Of a stretch of DNA of 48,559 nucleotides, positions 16,716-26,821 are shown in pieces; the stretch's first letter is position 1, and every line of letters starts with the position of its first letter. The notes beneath the pieces are model-generated. The model was not told the DNA's origin. It saw only the letters and a list, made by a program, of their open reading frames with translations, and did not search any database. The position numbers were made by a program, and so were the translations under genes. The DNA comes from Bacteroidota bacterium (GTDB lineage Bacteria; Bacteroidota; Ignavibacteria; Ignavibacteriales; Ignavibacteriaceae): positions 1 to 48,559 of the forward strand of contig JACZTL010000023.1 in NCBI GenBank assembly GCA_022573715.1. Reading direction: 5' to 3'.

Positions 16716-18173
16716 CTATTCCCAATCTCTTAACAGAAGTTCAACTTTTTCTTTTAAAATCTGCAGTATTAGATCTATTGTTTGCAAATGAGTTCTGAAA
16801 GCAAGCACCGCAATTCTAATAATAAATTTGCCGTTGATATTTGTTGAAGAAAGAAAAATTCTTCCGTCTTTGAGAATTTCCTGAAGAAGCAATTGGTTAA
16901 ATTTATTTGCATCACCTTCTTTAGGTAAGTATCTGAAAGAAGCAACAGAAAGTTCCGGTTCAGGTCCCATTTCAAAACCGTTTATCTTTTTTAACTCTTC
17001 ATAAAAATATTTTGTAAGAAGAAGTTTTTCTTCCAAACCGGCTCTGAAAGGTTTTACACCGTGCAGCATAAGAGGCAGCCAAAGTCTTAAACCCCTAAAA
17101 TGTTTTGTCAACTCGGGAGAAAGATCCGCAGGAGATGGTTCTTCTTCTATTGCAACTGCATCCTGGAGATAGTTGGCTGTATAGTAGTGAGCGGCATTTA
17201 GTTTGTTCTTATCTTTAACTAAAACTACACCAAGACCATAGGGAAGAAAAAGTCCTTTGTGCGGATCCAATACCAAGGAGTCAGCTTTTTCAATTCCTTT
17301 TAATCTTGGTTTTGCTGTTTTTGAAAGGACAAAGAATGCACCATAAGCACCGTCAACGTGGAACCACATTTTATTTTCTTTTGCTATTTCGGATAATTCA
17401 TCGAGAGGATCTATTACCCCAAAATCAGTTGTCCCGGCTGAAGCAATAATAAGCCAAGGAAATCTCCCATCTTTTTTATCTTTTTCAATTTCCTTTTTAA
17501 CTGCATCCGCTTTAATTCTGTAATTGTCATCTAAATCAACAAATTTCATTTTGCATTCACCGAGCCCTGCTATTCTTATTGCTTTATCAATACAGTGATG
17601 AACTTCCTGAGAAAGATATATAACTGATTTACCTATTTCAGTTGCTTTTAATTGAAATGCATCTCTTGCAGTAACAATTGCAATAAGATTTGCAATACTG
17701 CCGCCCGATGCTAAATTGCCGACAGTCTCCGGCGGGAAGCCCACTATTTTCGCCATCCAGCGAATAAGCATATTTTCCATTCTTACTGCACCGGGGCCTG
17801 TATAAAAAAGGCCTGAAAATCTGTTAGTTATATCGGCGAGATAATCACCGAGAGCAGAATTATAAATTCCACCGCCGGGAATGTAGCCCAAATGTCCGCC
17901 CGAAGCAGGGTTTAAATTGGGAAAATCAACATTATCTTTAAATAGCTCAATAGCTTTATCAATATCTATTGGTTCTTCAGATATTGGGGTTTCCAACAAG
18001 CCTTCACCCGTGTTATCGGTTAAATTAAAAGCATTAATGTTATAAATATTATTTATAAAATTTTCGGTGTAATCAACAACTTTATCTCTTGTTTTTTTTC
18101 GTTCTTCAGCAGATGGTTCAAGTTGCATGGATATTTTTTCTAGTTCTTCAATCTTTTGCTTTAGTTTATTCAT
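16716..18173 (-). CDS. Group II pyridoxal-phosphate-dependent decarboxylase
   Basis: The product is a 485-residue member of the aromatic-L-amino-acid/glutamate decarboxylase family. The PLP lysine is K306 in SLVLDPHKGLFLPYG, and the cofactor-binding aspartate is D274 in WFHVDGAYGAFF. LASGGSIANLIAIVTARD (about 154-171) and SQEVHHCIDKAIRIAG (about 188-203, stacking histidine) complete the active site. LNPASGGHLGYIPGGG is the substrate-side loop usual in the bacterial AADC-like branch. The likely reaction is amine formation from an aromatic or related L-amino acid, but the substrate cannot be assigned. It is cytosolic. It appears to be monocistronic, with gaps of 72 and 106 bases on either side. 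Confidence 0.9.
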   Translation of the reverse strand: MNKLKQKIEELEKISMQLEPSAEERKKTRDKVVDYTENFINNIYNINAFNLTDNTGEGLLETPISEEPIDIDKAIELFKDNVDFPNLNPASGGHLGYIPGGGIYNSALGDYLADITNRFSGLFYTGPGAVRMENMLIRWMAKIVGFPPETVGNLASGGSIANLIAIVTARDAFQLKATEIGKSVIYLSQEVHHCIDKAIRIAGLGECKMKFVDLDDNYRIKADAVKKEIEKDKKDGRFPWLIIASAGTTDFGVIDPLDELSEIAKENKMWFHVDGAYGAFFVLSKTAKPRLKGIEKADSLVLDPHKGLFLPYGLGVVLVKDKNKLNAAHYYTANYLQDAVAIEEEPSPADLSPELTKHFRGLRLWLPLMLHGVKPFRAGLEEKLLLTKYFYEELKKINGFEMGPEPELSVASFRYLPKEGDANKFNQLLLQEILKDGRIFLSSTNINGKFIIRIAVLAFRTHLQTIDLILQILKEKVELLLRDWE

Positions 18174-18279
18174 ATTATTGAGAAATATAGATTGTACAAA
18201 AAATTATTAATTGAATTATAATAATTATGCAAATCTTTAGGAAAGTCAATTAAATTATAAAATTTATGGTATTCGCTTA

Positions 18280-19368
18280 TTATTTCTCAAACAAATAAAC
18301 GTATTTATCGTAACCTTCTTTTTCAAGGTTTTCTTTTGGAATAAATTTTAGTGCAGCTGAATTTAAGCAATATCTTAATCCTGTAGGTTTAGGTCCGTCA
18401 TTAAAAATGTGTCCTAAATGGGAGTTAGCAATTTTGCTTTTAAGTTCAATCCTAATCATACCAAAATTAGTATCTTTGTTTTCAACAATATTATCTTTAC
18501 TGATTGGTTTTGTAAAAGATGGCCAACCTGTGCCGGAAGGAAATTTATCAGTTGAGCTGAACAATGGTTCACCCGAAACTATGTCTACATAAATTCCTTC
18601 TTTTTTGTTATTCCAATATTCATTGTTAAACGGCTGTTCGGTAGCATCGTTCTGAGTAACTTGATATTGAAGCGGGGTTAATTTTTTTTGTAGTTCTTCT
18701 TTTGAAGGCATTTTAAATCCTGTCTTTAATTTATTTTTTATTTCGTTTTCTCTTTTATCTCCCCAAATTTTATTCAGATATTGATCACGTCCTGAACCAT
18801 TGCGGTATCTTTTATAATTTAACGAATTATTTTTGTAATAATCCTGGTGATATTCTTCCGCCTTGTAAAAAATTTTAGCAGGCAAAATTTTAGTTACTAT
18901 GGGGAAATCATATCTTCCGGATTTGTTCAAATCTTCTTTTGATTTTTCGGCTTCTTCTTTTTGTTTTTCATTATGGTAAAAAATTGCAGTTGTATATTGA
19001 AATCCTCTGTCAACAAACTGTCCGCCGTCATCTGTCGGATTTATTTGTCTCCAAAAAACATCCAAAAGTTTTTTATAATTAATAATGTTAGGGTTATAAG
19101 TTACCTGAATAGATTCTATGTGTTTAGTTTTGCCCGAAGATACTTGATGATATGACGGGTTTTTAAGGTCGCCTCCAGTATAGCCTGAAATTACTTGCAT
19201 TACTCCTTTCAATTTTTCAAAAGGGTGTTCCATACACCAGAAACAACCACCTGCAAAAGTAGCTTTTTGTAGGTTTTCGTTTTGTTTAATTTCTTTAGAA
19301 TTAGTATTACACGCAGAAACAATAAAAATTATTATCAAAATAATAAAAACATTTTTTAATTTTCTCAT
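18280..19368 (-). CDS. msrAB: Lipoprotein methionine sulfoxide reductase MsrA-MsrB fusion
   Basis: The product is 362 residues. A lipoprotein signal ([14 protein letters not shown], cysteine 20) precedes an MsrA domain with catalytic GGCFWC (Cys42, Cys45). An MsrB domain at about 225-345 ends in [11 protein letters not shown], whose catalytic cysteine is residue 334. MsrA reduces S- and MsrB reduces R-methionine sulfoxide, repairing oxidised envelope proteins. The MsrB zinc cysteines (normally CxxC twice) are absent: the segment reads [13 protein letters not shown], as in the metal-free MsrB of fused proteins such as Neisseria PilB. No thioredoxin domain is attached, so reducing power must come from elsewhere. 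The ATG start is clear. Confidence 0.95.
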   Translation of the reverse strand: MRKLKNVFIILIIIFIVSACNTNSKEIKQNENLQKATFAGGCFWCMEHPFEKLKGVMQVISGYTGGDLKNPSYHQVSSGKTKHIESIQVTYNPNIINYKKLLDVFWRQINPTDDGGQFVDRGFQYTTAIFYHNEKQKEEAEKSKEDLNKSGRYDFPIVTKILPAKIFYKAEEYHQDYYKNNSLNYKRYRNGSGRDQYLNKIWGDKRENEIKNKLKTGFKMPSKEELQKKLTPLQYQVTQNDATEQPFNNEYWNNKKEGIYVDIVSGEPLFSSTDKFPSGTGWPSFTKPISKDNIVENKDTNFGMIRIELKSKIANSHLGHIFNDGPKPTGLRYCLNSAALKFIPKENLEKEGYDKYVYLFEK

Positions 19369-19389
19369 TTTCTTTTACCTTTTAAACTT

Positions 19390-21192
19390 TTACTTTATTC
19401 TCAGCCATTTATTATAGACTAAAACCTGTTTATCAGTGGGTTCATCTACTTCTTCAATAACAAATTTTTTCACTAGATTGTTTAATATTTCAACTTTAAT
19501 ATTTAAAAGTTTTCCATCCCGTGAAAGGAGAAAATTTAAAATTGATCCTATGGGAGATTCTTTTATTAAAGTATCAAGTAATTTTTTGTCGACTCTGTAA
19601 TTGTTAACGGCTATAATTTCATCTTTCACGTTTATACCTTTATCGTATGCAGGTTTTCCTAAAATAACTCTGGTAACAATTAGTTTATTCTCGTTGTATT
19701 TAGTTTGTAAGCCAAGGTTTTTCTTTTTTGATGATTTTCCTTTATCAATTAATAGCAAACCTGCATATCCTAAATATTTGTTATAGTTAATTTCTTTTAT
19801 TCCGTCAACGTAACTGCTGAAAAAGTCATCAAGATTTTTATCCGCAATTTCTTCAACTGCAGTTTTATATTCGTTTTCGGTAAAACCACGCTTTAATTTT
19901 TTATAATATTTGTTATAAAGAAGACGAAGGACATCATCGTAACTTTTTTCCCCGTTTGTACTGTTTATTATTTCCAAATCGAGAAGCATACCGAGTAATG
20001 AACCTTTTGAGTAATAGGATATCTCGGTATTATAACTGTTTTCATTTCTTCGGTAAAATTTTATCCAAGTATTAAAACTTGACATCGCAGCAGATTGCAC
20101 TTTGTTACCTGGTCTGTTTTCTAAAGAAGAAATTGATTTTGAAATATTTTTCAAATATTCACTCGGTGTGTAAAATCCGGCGCGTAGAAGTATTTGTCCC
20201 GAATAATATGTTGTTAAACCCTCCATCTCCCATAACAATTTTGTGTAATTTTCATTTTGGTAATCAAAAGGTCCTAACTGAAAAGGTCTGATTCTTTTTA
20301 CATTCCACAAATGAAAATACTCGTGGGCAACCAAACCCAAAAAGCTTTTTGACCTATTTTCCGTATCGTATGACCATCTTCTGAATTGGAGCGTTGTCGA
20401 ATTTAGATGCTCAAGTCCGCCCCGTTTTTTGCCTAAATTGTGAATAATAAAAGTATACTCTTTATTAGGATTATGTCCAAAAATATTTGTCGTTGTCTCC
20501 ACAATTTGTGCCATTTGTATTTTGAGCGAGTCGATATTGTAATTTCCCTTACCGTACATTACAATATTGTGAGGAATGCCTGCTGCGGTAAATTGGTAAA
20601 TATCTTGGTTACCGATTTCAATTGGAGAGTCTGCTAAGATATCGTAATTCGGTACAGAATATTCCCAGTTCTTTCCTTCAATCGGAGTTAATCCTGTACT
20701 TACTTTATTCCAATCCTTAAATGGAATTATTTTTAATGTTGAAGGAGAATCTTTCATTCCTTTTATGTACATAAATATACTGGAGCCATTTAAATAACCG
20801 TGCGATGCATCAATAAAACTTGTTCTTACAGATAATTCAAACGCGTAAACTTTATAACTTACATTAACAGATTTTGATTTATTTAAATAAACTTTCCAAG
20901 TGTATTTATTAGTTTTTTCAAATAGTAACGGTTTGCTTTTGCCGTCATAAGCTTGAAAGAAATCCACATTTTTAGAGAACTCTCTTATTAAATAAGAACC
21001 CGGTGCCCAAACCGGCATCACAAATTCAATTATATCTTTATTGTATCCATTTACATTTATTTCAACTTCGAAGTAATGAGTGTGAGGCTGACTCATTGTA
21101 AGTATGTATTCTATTTTAGGTTTTGATTGTGCAATTGATAATGAAGAAATAAAAAACGTACATAATAAAATAATGAGAGAATACTTTTTCAT
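19390..21192 (-). CDS. M61-family metallopeptidase with PDZ domain
   Basis: The product is a 600-residue secreted peptidase of the glycyl-aminopeptidase (M61) family. The N-terminus has a signal peptide (SLIILLCTFFISSLSIAQ). The zinc site is HEYFHLWNVKRIRP (residues 290-303), preceded by the family motif KKRGGLEHLNSTTLQFRR. The sequence WAPGSYLIREFSKNV near 62-76 is the conserved N-terminal beta-domain mark. A PDZ-like region (about 480-570, LGLQTKYNENKLIVTRVILG ... GINVKDEIIAVNNYRV) closes the protein. It would act in the periplasm or at the cell surface. It lies 21 bases upstream of msrAB, so the pair is probably one transcript. Confidence 0.93.
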   Translation of the reverse strand: MKKYSLIILLCTFFISSLSIAQSKPKIEYILTMSQPHTHYFEVEINVNGYNKDIIEFVMPVWAPGSYLIREFSKNVDFFQAYDGKSKPLLFEKTNKYTWKVYLNKSKSVNVSYKVYAFELSVRTSFIDASHGYLNGSSIFMYIKGMKDSPSTLKIIPFKDWNKVSTGLTPIEGKNWEYSVPNYDILADSPIEIGNQDIYQFTAAGIPHNIVMYGKGNYNIDSLKIQMAQIVETTTNIFGHNPNKEYTFIIHNLGKKRGGLEHLNSTTLQFRRWSYDTENRSKSFLGLVAHEYFHLWNVKRIRPFQLGPFDYQNENYTKLLWEMEGLTTYYSGQILLRAGFYTPSEYLKNISKSISSLENRPGNKVQSAAMSSFNTWIKFYRRNENSYNTEISYYSKGSLLGMLLDLEIINSTNGEKSYDDVLRLLYNKYYKKLKRGFTENEYKTAVEEIADKNLDDFFSSYVDGIKEINYNKYLGYAGLLLIDKGKSSKKKNLGLQTKYNENKLIVTRVILGKPAYDKGINVKDEIIAVNNYRVDKKLLDTLIKESPIGSILNFLLSRDGKLLNIKVEILNNLVKKFVIEEVDEPTDKQVLVYNKWLRIK

Positions 21193-21312
21193 AAATTTCC
21201 TTAAATGTTTTTATAAAATTATTATTAATAGAAACGGCTGCAATTGGTGTTGAATTTATTATAATTATAAAACTAAATCAATGGAATTTACATTGAAGGC
21301 AATTCTACAAGT

Positions 21313-21798
21313 TTATAGTTTTATTCCTAATTTCTTATAAACAAAACCTAAAATCCAAGCAGGACCTATTAAAAGAAATTGCAAGTCTTTAAAAAATGAC
21401 GGTTTCTTTCCTTCCACATTATGCCCGTAAAATTGTCCAATCCAGGCTAAAACGAATATTATTACCGAAAAAAGCCAAAGTGGGATTATACCCGAAGAAT
21501 AAATAAGAAAGTTTAATAAAAGTGAAATAATTGAAACAAGCAGCATTCCAATTGCAATTGAAAACGATAAACGTATGTAAAAAATAAAGATGAAAATTAT
21601 TATAAGGGATGCCAGGCTAATAAAAAAACTATACTCCGAATTAAAATCTTTGCTTAACGAAGTTTTCGATACATATGATAGCAAACCTATTATGCTGAAA
21701 AATATAGTAGGGACACAAATAAAATGTATCCTTTTGTTTGTTTTATTCCGATGACTTTCGCCGTATTCTAAAAACCATTGGTCTATAGTTTTACTCAT
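21313..21798 (-). CDS. DUF962/Mpo1-like membrane protein
   Basis: The product is a 161-residue integral membrane protein with about four hydrophobic segments. It begins SKTIDQWFLEYGESHRNKTNKRIHF and ends GQFYGHNVEGKKPSFFKDLQFLLIGPAW, the two histidine-containing blocks that define DUF962. The characterised yeast member Mpo1 is an Fe(II)-dependent dioxygenase acting on 2-hydroxy fatty acids; bacterial members are assumed similar. A GAGG sequence just before the ATG serves as ribosome binding site. No lipid genes are next to it, so function rests on family alone. Confidence 0.88.
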   Translation of the reverse strand: MSKTIDQWFLEYGESHRNKTNKRIHFICVPTIFFSIIGLLSYVSKTSLSKDFNSEYSFFISLASLIIIFIFIFYIRLSFSIAIGMLLVSIISLLLNFLIYSSGIIPLWLFSVIIFVLAWIGQFYGHNVEGKKPSFFKDLQFLLIGPAWILGFVYKKLGIKL

Positions 21799-21856
21799 AA
21801 AAACCTCAAAATTATATATTTAACTTTTCGGGTAAATAAATTGGATTGATAAATTT

Positions 21857-22069
21857 TCATTTATATTCCGTTTTATAATCACTTTTCAATTGTTCTAGCC
21901 CGATCATTATTTCTTTAATTTGGCTAAAAGATAAATCCGGATTTTCTTCAGCTATTTTGCCGATTTTTGCCCAGTATTCAATTTGTTCTGTGACAGATCG
22001 GTTGTCAACTTTTGATTGGATTTTAGCACTTTCAATTAATTTTCTGGATACTCTTACTGCTGTACTCAT
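21857..22069 (-). CDS. ParD-like small DNA-binding protein (orphan antitoxin type)
   Basis: The product is 70 residues. TAVRVSRKLIESAKIQSKV followed by RSVTEQIEYWAKIGKIAEENPDLSF is the pattern of the ParD_like antitoxin family, a ribbon-helix-helix-like N-terminus with a helical tail. No toxin-sized partner (RelE/ParE, PIN or Fic) is beside it. The neighbours are the DUF962 gene (58-base gap) and the giant surface protein. It may be a solitary regulator or a relic of a toxin-antitoxin pair. Confidence 0.75.
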   Translation of the reverse strand: MSTAVRVSRKLIESAKIQSKVDNRSVTEQIEYWAKIGKIAEENPDLSFSQIKEIMIGLEQLKSDYKTEYK

Positions 22070-22106
22070 TTTTTTATTAAATCTTATTCTGATTAAAAAT
22101 ATAAAT

Positions 22107-25100
22107 TTAATTAAACTTTCTCGCTACAACAAGTGCTGCTTTCATTGCTTCGACTGTTCCTGAATTTTGATTTAATGCCTCAAGATAAACAATATAAATA
22201 CCAATTCGCAAGGGATTTCCATCATCATCAAGCCCGTTAAAAATAATTGAACCTGTCGAACCCGATGCAAGATTGTTATCTAATATTTTTACAAGTCTTC
22301 CTTTGCTGTCATAAATTTTTACTTTTACTTGTGCTATAGGTTGAGTAAGGTTATAAGAAATTATTGTGAAATCCTCAAAACCATCGTTATCTGGTGAGAA
22401 AGGATTTGGTGAAATAGTAAGATTAGATTGAGATTGTAATTTTATTGTAAAAATACTGTTTTGCTCTCCTGGTGTAGCACCAATATGGTTTACGGATGTA
22501 CTCCAATTTTTTTTATCGTTCCCGTCAATACTTGGATTGATTCTTTCAAGAGATTTATTCTTTGTATCAGTAAAATTACTGTTGTTCCATTTGTCGGAAT
22601 AAAAAACGGAATCTATTGTGTTACAGAGAAAATCTTCAAGCAAAATTAATTCTCCGGAATTGACTAACCCTAAAGAAGATTTGTTTAAGATACTAACTAT
22701 TTTATTTTCCAGATTATAATAATTAATTAGTGACGAATCAGCCGAAAGGATAAAATAATTTTTAGAAGGTATTATTAAACTAGTCTTAGATAGTTTATTC
22801 ATATTTCCGTTTTCGTCAATTATTTTCCATCCGCCTATATTCACGTCTTTTGAGCTGTTATTATAAAACTCAATAAACTCGGTGTTATTTTCACCTGGAT
22901 TGTACATTATTTCGTTTATTATAAGTTCTCCTTTTATTCCCTGCACTATATTATTGATTGAATTAGCTTGTCCGGGTGTACTGTGATTTACACTTAATGA
23001 AGTAGTCCAATTCGTACTGTCGTTAGTAGGATTATTTTGAGAAATCCTTTCAAGCGAAAATCCTTTTCCACCTCCCCAATTTGATGAATAAAACATACTG
23101 TCAATTACTGCATCTCTGAAATCGTAAACAATTATTCCATCTTTAATATTACCGAGGGAGCCGAAATTAACTATTTTAATTTGTGAATTTATGGATGGGT
23201 ATTGGTTAAAGAAAGTTGAATCTTTTGTGAGGATTAAAAACTCATCCGGATTTAACATTAAATCTGCTGTTGTTATAAAGTTTTTTGTAGGCGATGGAAG
23301 TATATCACTGATGGACCAATTCTTTAGATTTAGAGATTCATTGGAATTATTTATAAGCTCAATCCATTCAGGCTTTCCGGTTTCCGGTGCATACATAATT
23401 TCATTTATTAACATAGAGTTGTGTGCAAAACCGGGTTGTGTAAAGGCTTCGGAATAATTATTAAGAGTATCTTCATCCTGACTAAAGACAATATTTGCAC
23501 CCACTAAAACCTTGCTTTGTAAATCCTCAATATCCGTAGATGAATTTATAAATGCAGAATCAAATGCATTCAAACTTAAACCGGATTCAGTTGACAGTAA
23601 TTGATCAGGCACGTTATCCGAGTTTGTATCTATGTAAAACATCACAGAAAAATTATTGGCAGATGATTGTCCTTTGTTTATTACTTTTAACGTTGGGGTA
23701 ACATTGTCGCCCGCAACGGGATATTGCGGGTCAAATGAAATTTCTACTGCCGTTAAATCAAAATGTCTGTTTGAAATGCTGTTAATTCTTCCCGGTGTGC
23801 TCATTTCATTATCCGTTGAAGAAGACCAGTTACCGGATAAGTTACTTGCAACAGAAAAGTCTTTTCTCTCCAATGAATAGCCGCTTGTTCCACCCCAGCT
23901 ATTGTTATATAGCACTGAATCTATCGTTAGATTTCTGTCATCTCTCAACACAACTCCGTCTGCATCATTGTTTAAGCCTGGTAAATTTAATATTACCAAT
24001 TTTGATGGTACTGCTTTGTGAAAATTAAATATGCTTGAGTCTCTTGCAACAACTAAATATGATTTCGGCGGTATGAAAACATTTTCATTTATTATTGCTG
24101 AAACGGGAGTTGCAAATCGATCGGTTATTGTCCAGTGAAAAAGATTTATGGAATCCGATGAAGTATTGTAAATTTCTACCCATTCAGGTTCGCCCCCAAC
24201 AGGTGTGTACATAATTTCATTTATTAAAATTGTTGATTTAGGATACCCGGGTTCAATGGATATGTACTTACTGTTATCGGTTGTATCCTGGTCATTTGCT
24301 AAAACGGCTTTAACAATAAACTCCCTCTTATTCTGCAAATTTGTTATTTGATAATTAAAGAACTCTGTTTTATTCTCTGTAGGATTTATAGTGAGATTTG
24401 ATTTAGTTTCCAAAAGTACATCGGGGAATAAATCCGAATTAATATCTTCAAATAATTGAAGTGAATACAGAACCGTGTTTTTACCGGTATTATTAACAAT
24501 AGCGGAAATATCAACGTTATCACCAACGAAAGGCTTTTCAGGATTAAAAATAACTTCACTGACTCCAATATTAAAATCTTTTTGTGTCAATGAATTTATT
24601 CCTCCCGGTGTAGCACCTAGAAGATTATTTGAGGTTCCCCAGTTGCTCTGCAGGATTGAACTTACATTCGGATCAATTCTTTCCAAAGATTTTCCGTTAT
24701 CACCACCCCAAGTTGAAAAGTAACTCAGACTGTCGATTAATAATCCCAATGAGTCATGTATAATTACTGCATCACCACTGTTGTTTAGTGAAGGCATATT
24801 CGGTATGATTAATAATTGAATAGAATTTGTGAAAATATTTAACAATGAAGAATCCTGACTAAGAACGACAAAACTTTTTGGAGCCAGTATAAAATCTTTG
24901 TTAGTAATACTTACTGTTGTTCCATTATCCGAAAGCGACCAATTTCTTATGTTAATTACTGAATCACTTCTGTTGTATAATTCAATCCATTCGTTTTGAG
25001 TTGAAGAGGGAGAATACATTATCTCGTTTATAATGATATTGTTAAAAGTGTTTGGTTCTCGTACAACTATAAAATTGTCAATACTTTTGTTGTTGGAAGT

Positions 25101-26786
25101 ATCTTCATCAGAAGTGAAATCAACTTCTGCTATAATATTATAATTTCCTGCTTGAATAGAATTAATAGTATGGTTTACTATTACAGAATCTCCAATAATT
25201 AAATTCGAATAATTTTGAGTAAAGATTAATTCGTTAGCTGAAGCAACGTTATCAAAATTAGAATCATTATACAAGTTGACAGCAAACGAAGATGCAGAAA
25301 TCTTTCCAACATTTTTAATTGTAGCAGAAACATTAACATTATTTCCCTCAATGATTAATTCCGGTGAGTGAGTTAACAATGTAACTGCTAAATCATTATC
25401 AAAAGGAGTAAGAGAATTTTTTAACCCCGGCGTAGCTTCATTGCTACTAATTGAAGTTCCCCAATTACTTTGCTTTGTTGAGGAGTCGTCGATATCAATT
25501 CTTTCCAGTGATTTCCCGTTATCACCACCCCAAGATCGGCTATAAGTTAAACTGTCAATTAAAATATCAAGAGAATCTTTTATTACAACAGCATCTCCGC
25601 TGTTATTTAAAGTAGGCATGTTACTAAATACAACAAGTTTAACCGGGATACTGTAATTTGTTAACACAGTTGAATCTTTGCTTAAAACAACGAATGATTT
25701 TGAAGGAATATTAACATCGGTATTTACAAAAGTTACCGTTGTGTTGTTATCGGAGAAAGACCAACCATTTAAATTTACAGATGAGTCTGTTCTATTGTAT
25801 AATTCTACCCACTCTGTTTGACCGGAAGAAGGTGCGTACATTATCTCATTTATAACAATATCACTAAATAGATGTAGAATTGGGAATACATTGATAGTTA
25901 TTATTTTTGAATTATTTGTGGTGTCTTCATCATTAGTATAATTAACTTTTGCAATTAAATTTATTACGCCTGTAGATGGGTTTGAAATTACAGTATTTAC
26001 AATTGTAGAATCGTTCGGCGACAAATTTGTAAATAACTGCGAAAATATTTTTTCGGATAATGCGCCTATTAAATCGAAATTTGTATCATTGAAAATTTCA
26101 ATTGAATAATTACCCGCTGACTGTGTGCCTGTGTTTTTAATTGTTGCGGATATATTTATATCATTACCTGCCAGATTAATTGAGGGTGAAGTTGTAAGAG
26201 AAGATAAAACTAAATCGTTATTTAAAGGTGTTACTGAATTTCTGAAACCGGGTGTTCCGTTTGTCTGAGTTGAGTTTGCCCAATTTGTACTTGCATTATC
26301 TTTTTTCGTTGTTATTTTTTCATCTGAAATTCCAGTAGAATTATTTGCCGAGTAAGTATAAACATCTAAAGTATCGCCTGCTGAATTGAAAAGTATAATC
26401 TGTCTATTGCTTGAATTTGACATACCCGACGAACCAAAAGCTTTATTGTTGAGTTTTAACACTAAAGCAGAAGCGGGGATAAGTCCGCTATAAATTCCAT
26501 TTGTAAAATCATAATCTCCCTCAAAAATAACTGCATAACTTTTGGGGGGAAGCAAGGTACCGTTTCCAGTAGAAATTATTATGTCTGTACTGGATGTGTG
26601 ATATTTGAACTTAAAATTATTTAAATCGATAGTTTCAGTAATAGAAGTGTTGAATAGTTCTATAAATTCACTATTGCTTGCACTAGGTTTGAACATTACT
26701 TCATTAAAAGTAAGTGCCGTATCTGTCTGTGGGAATAAATTAACAGTAAATAGCAGAATTACTGAGAGAATTATTTTATTTTTCAT
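22107..26786 (-). CDS. Giant secreted lamin-tail/CARDB repeat protein with gliding-type C-terminal domain
   Basis: The product is about 1559 residues. A signal peptide (KNKIILSVILLFTVNLFPQ) is followed by six lamin-tail domains. Each is recognised by a NE(I/V)M(Y/F) ... E(W/F)(I/V)E block, near residues 28, 314, 587, 859, 1129 and 1292. After each of the first four is a CARDB-like Ig domain (for example DLVLSSLTTSPSINLAGNDI), giving a period of about 270 residues; the last two lamin-tail units are adjacent. The C-terminus (about 1470-1559, ISPNPFSPDNDGFEDFTIIS ... RIGIYIVYLEALN) is a FlgD-like/gliding-type domain used in T9SS export. It is probably a surface adhesin or carries a surface-bound function; no catalytic domain is seen. 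I chose the ATG at 26786 before the signal peptide; a TTG at 26801 is also open. Confidence 0.88.
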   Translation of the reverse strand: MKNKIILSVILLFTVNLFPQTDTALTFNEVMFKPSASNSEFIELFNTSITETIDLNNFKFKYHTSSTDIIISTGNGTLLPPKSYAVIFEGDYDFTNGIYSGLIPASALVLKLNNKAFGSSGMSNSSNRQIILFNSAGDTLDVYTYSANNSTGISDEKITTKKDNASTNWANSTQTNGTPGFRNSVTPLNNDLVLSSLTTSPSINLAGNDINISATIKNTGTQSAGNYSIEIFNDTNFDLIGALSEKIFSQLFTNLSPNDSTIVNTVISNPSTGVINLIAKVNYTNDEDTTNNSKIITINVFPILHLFSDIVINEIMYAPSSGQTEWVELYNRTDSSVNLNGWSFSDNNTTVTFVNTDVNIPSKSFVVLSKDSTVLTNYSIPVKLVVFSNMPTLNNSGDAVVIKDSLDILIDSLTYSRSWGGDNGKSLERIDIDDSSTKQSNWGTSISSNEATPGLKNSLTPFDNDLAVTLLTHSPELIIEGNNVNVSATIKNVGKISASSFAVNLYNDSNFDNVASANELIFTQNYSNLIIGDSVIVNHTINSIQAGNYNIIAEVDFTSDEDTSNNKSIDNFIVVREPNTFNNIIINEIMYSPSSTQNEWIELYNRSDSVINIRNWSLSDNGTTVSITNKDFILAPKSFVVLSQDSSLLNIFTNSIQLLIIPNMPSLNNSGDAVIIHDSLGLLIDSLSYFSTWGGDNGKSLERIDPNVSSILQSNWGTSNNLLGATPGGINSLTQKDFNIGVSEVIFNPEKPFVGDNVDISAIVNNTGKNTVLYSLQLFEDINSDLFPDVLLETKSNLTINPTENKTEFFNYQITNLQNKREFIVKAVLANDQDTTDNSKYISIEPGYPKSTILINEIMYTPVGGEPEWVEIYNTSSDSINLFHWTITDRFATPVSAIINENVFIPPKSYLVVARDSSIFNFHKAVPSKLVILNLPGLNNDADGVVLRDDRNLTIDSVLYNNSWGGTSGYSLERKDFSVASNLSGNWSSSTDNEMSTPGRINSISNRHFDLTAVEISFDPQYPVAGDNVTPTLKVINKGQSSANNFSVMFYIDTNSDNVPDQLLSTESGLSLNAFDSAFINSSTDIEDLQSKVLVGANIVFSQDEDTLNNYSEAFTQPGFAHNSMLINEIMYAPETGKPEWIELINNSNESLNLKNWSISDILPSPTKNFITTADLMLNPDEFLILTKDSTFFNQYPSINSQIKIVNFGSLGNIKDGIIVYDFRDAVIDSMFYSSNWGGGKGFSLERISQNNPTNDSTNWTTSLSVNHSTPGQANSINNIVQGIKGELIINEIMYNPGENNTEFIEFYNNSSKDVNIGGWKIIDENGNMNKLSKTSLIIPSKNYFILSADSSLINYYNLENKIVSILNKSSLGLVNSGELILLEDFLCNTIDSVFYSDKWNNSNFTDTKNKSLERINPSIDGNDKKNWSTSVNHIGATPGEQNSIFTIKLQSQSNLTISPNPFSPDNDGFEDFTIISYNLTQPIAQVKVKIYDSKGRLVKILDNNLASGSTGSIIFNGLDDDGNPLRIGIYIVYLEALNQNSGTVEAMKAALVVARKFN

Positions 26787-26821
26787 ACCCCGAACCCCCA
26801 AATCAAAAAAATTATATAAAA

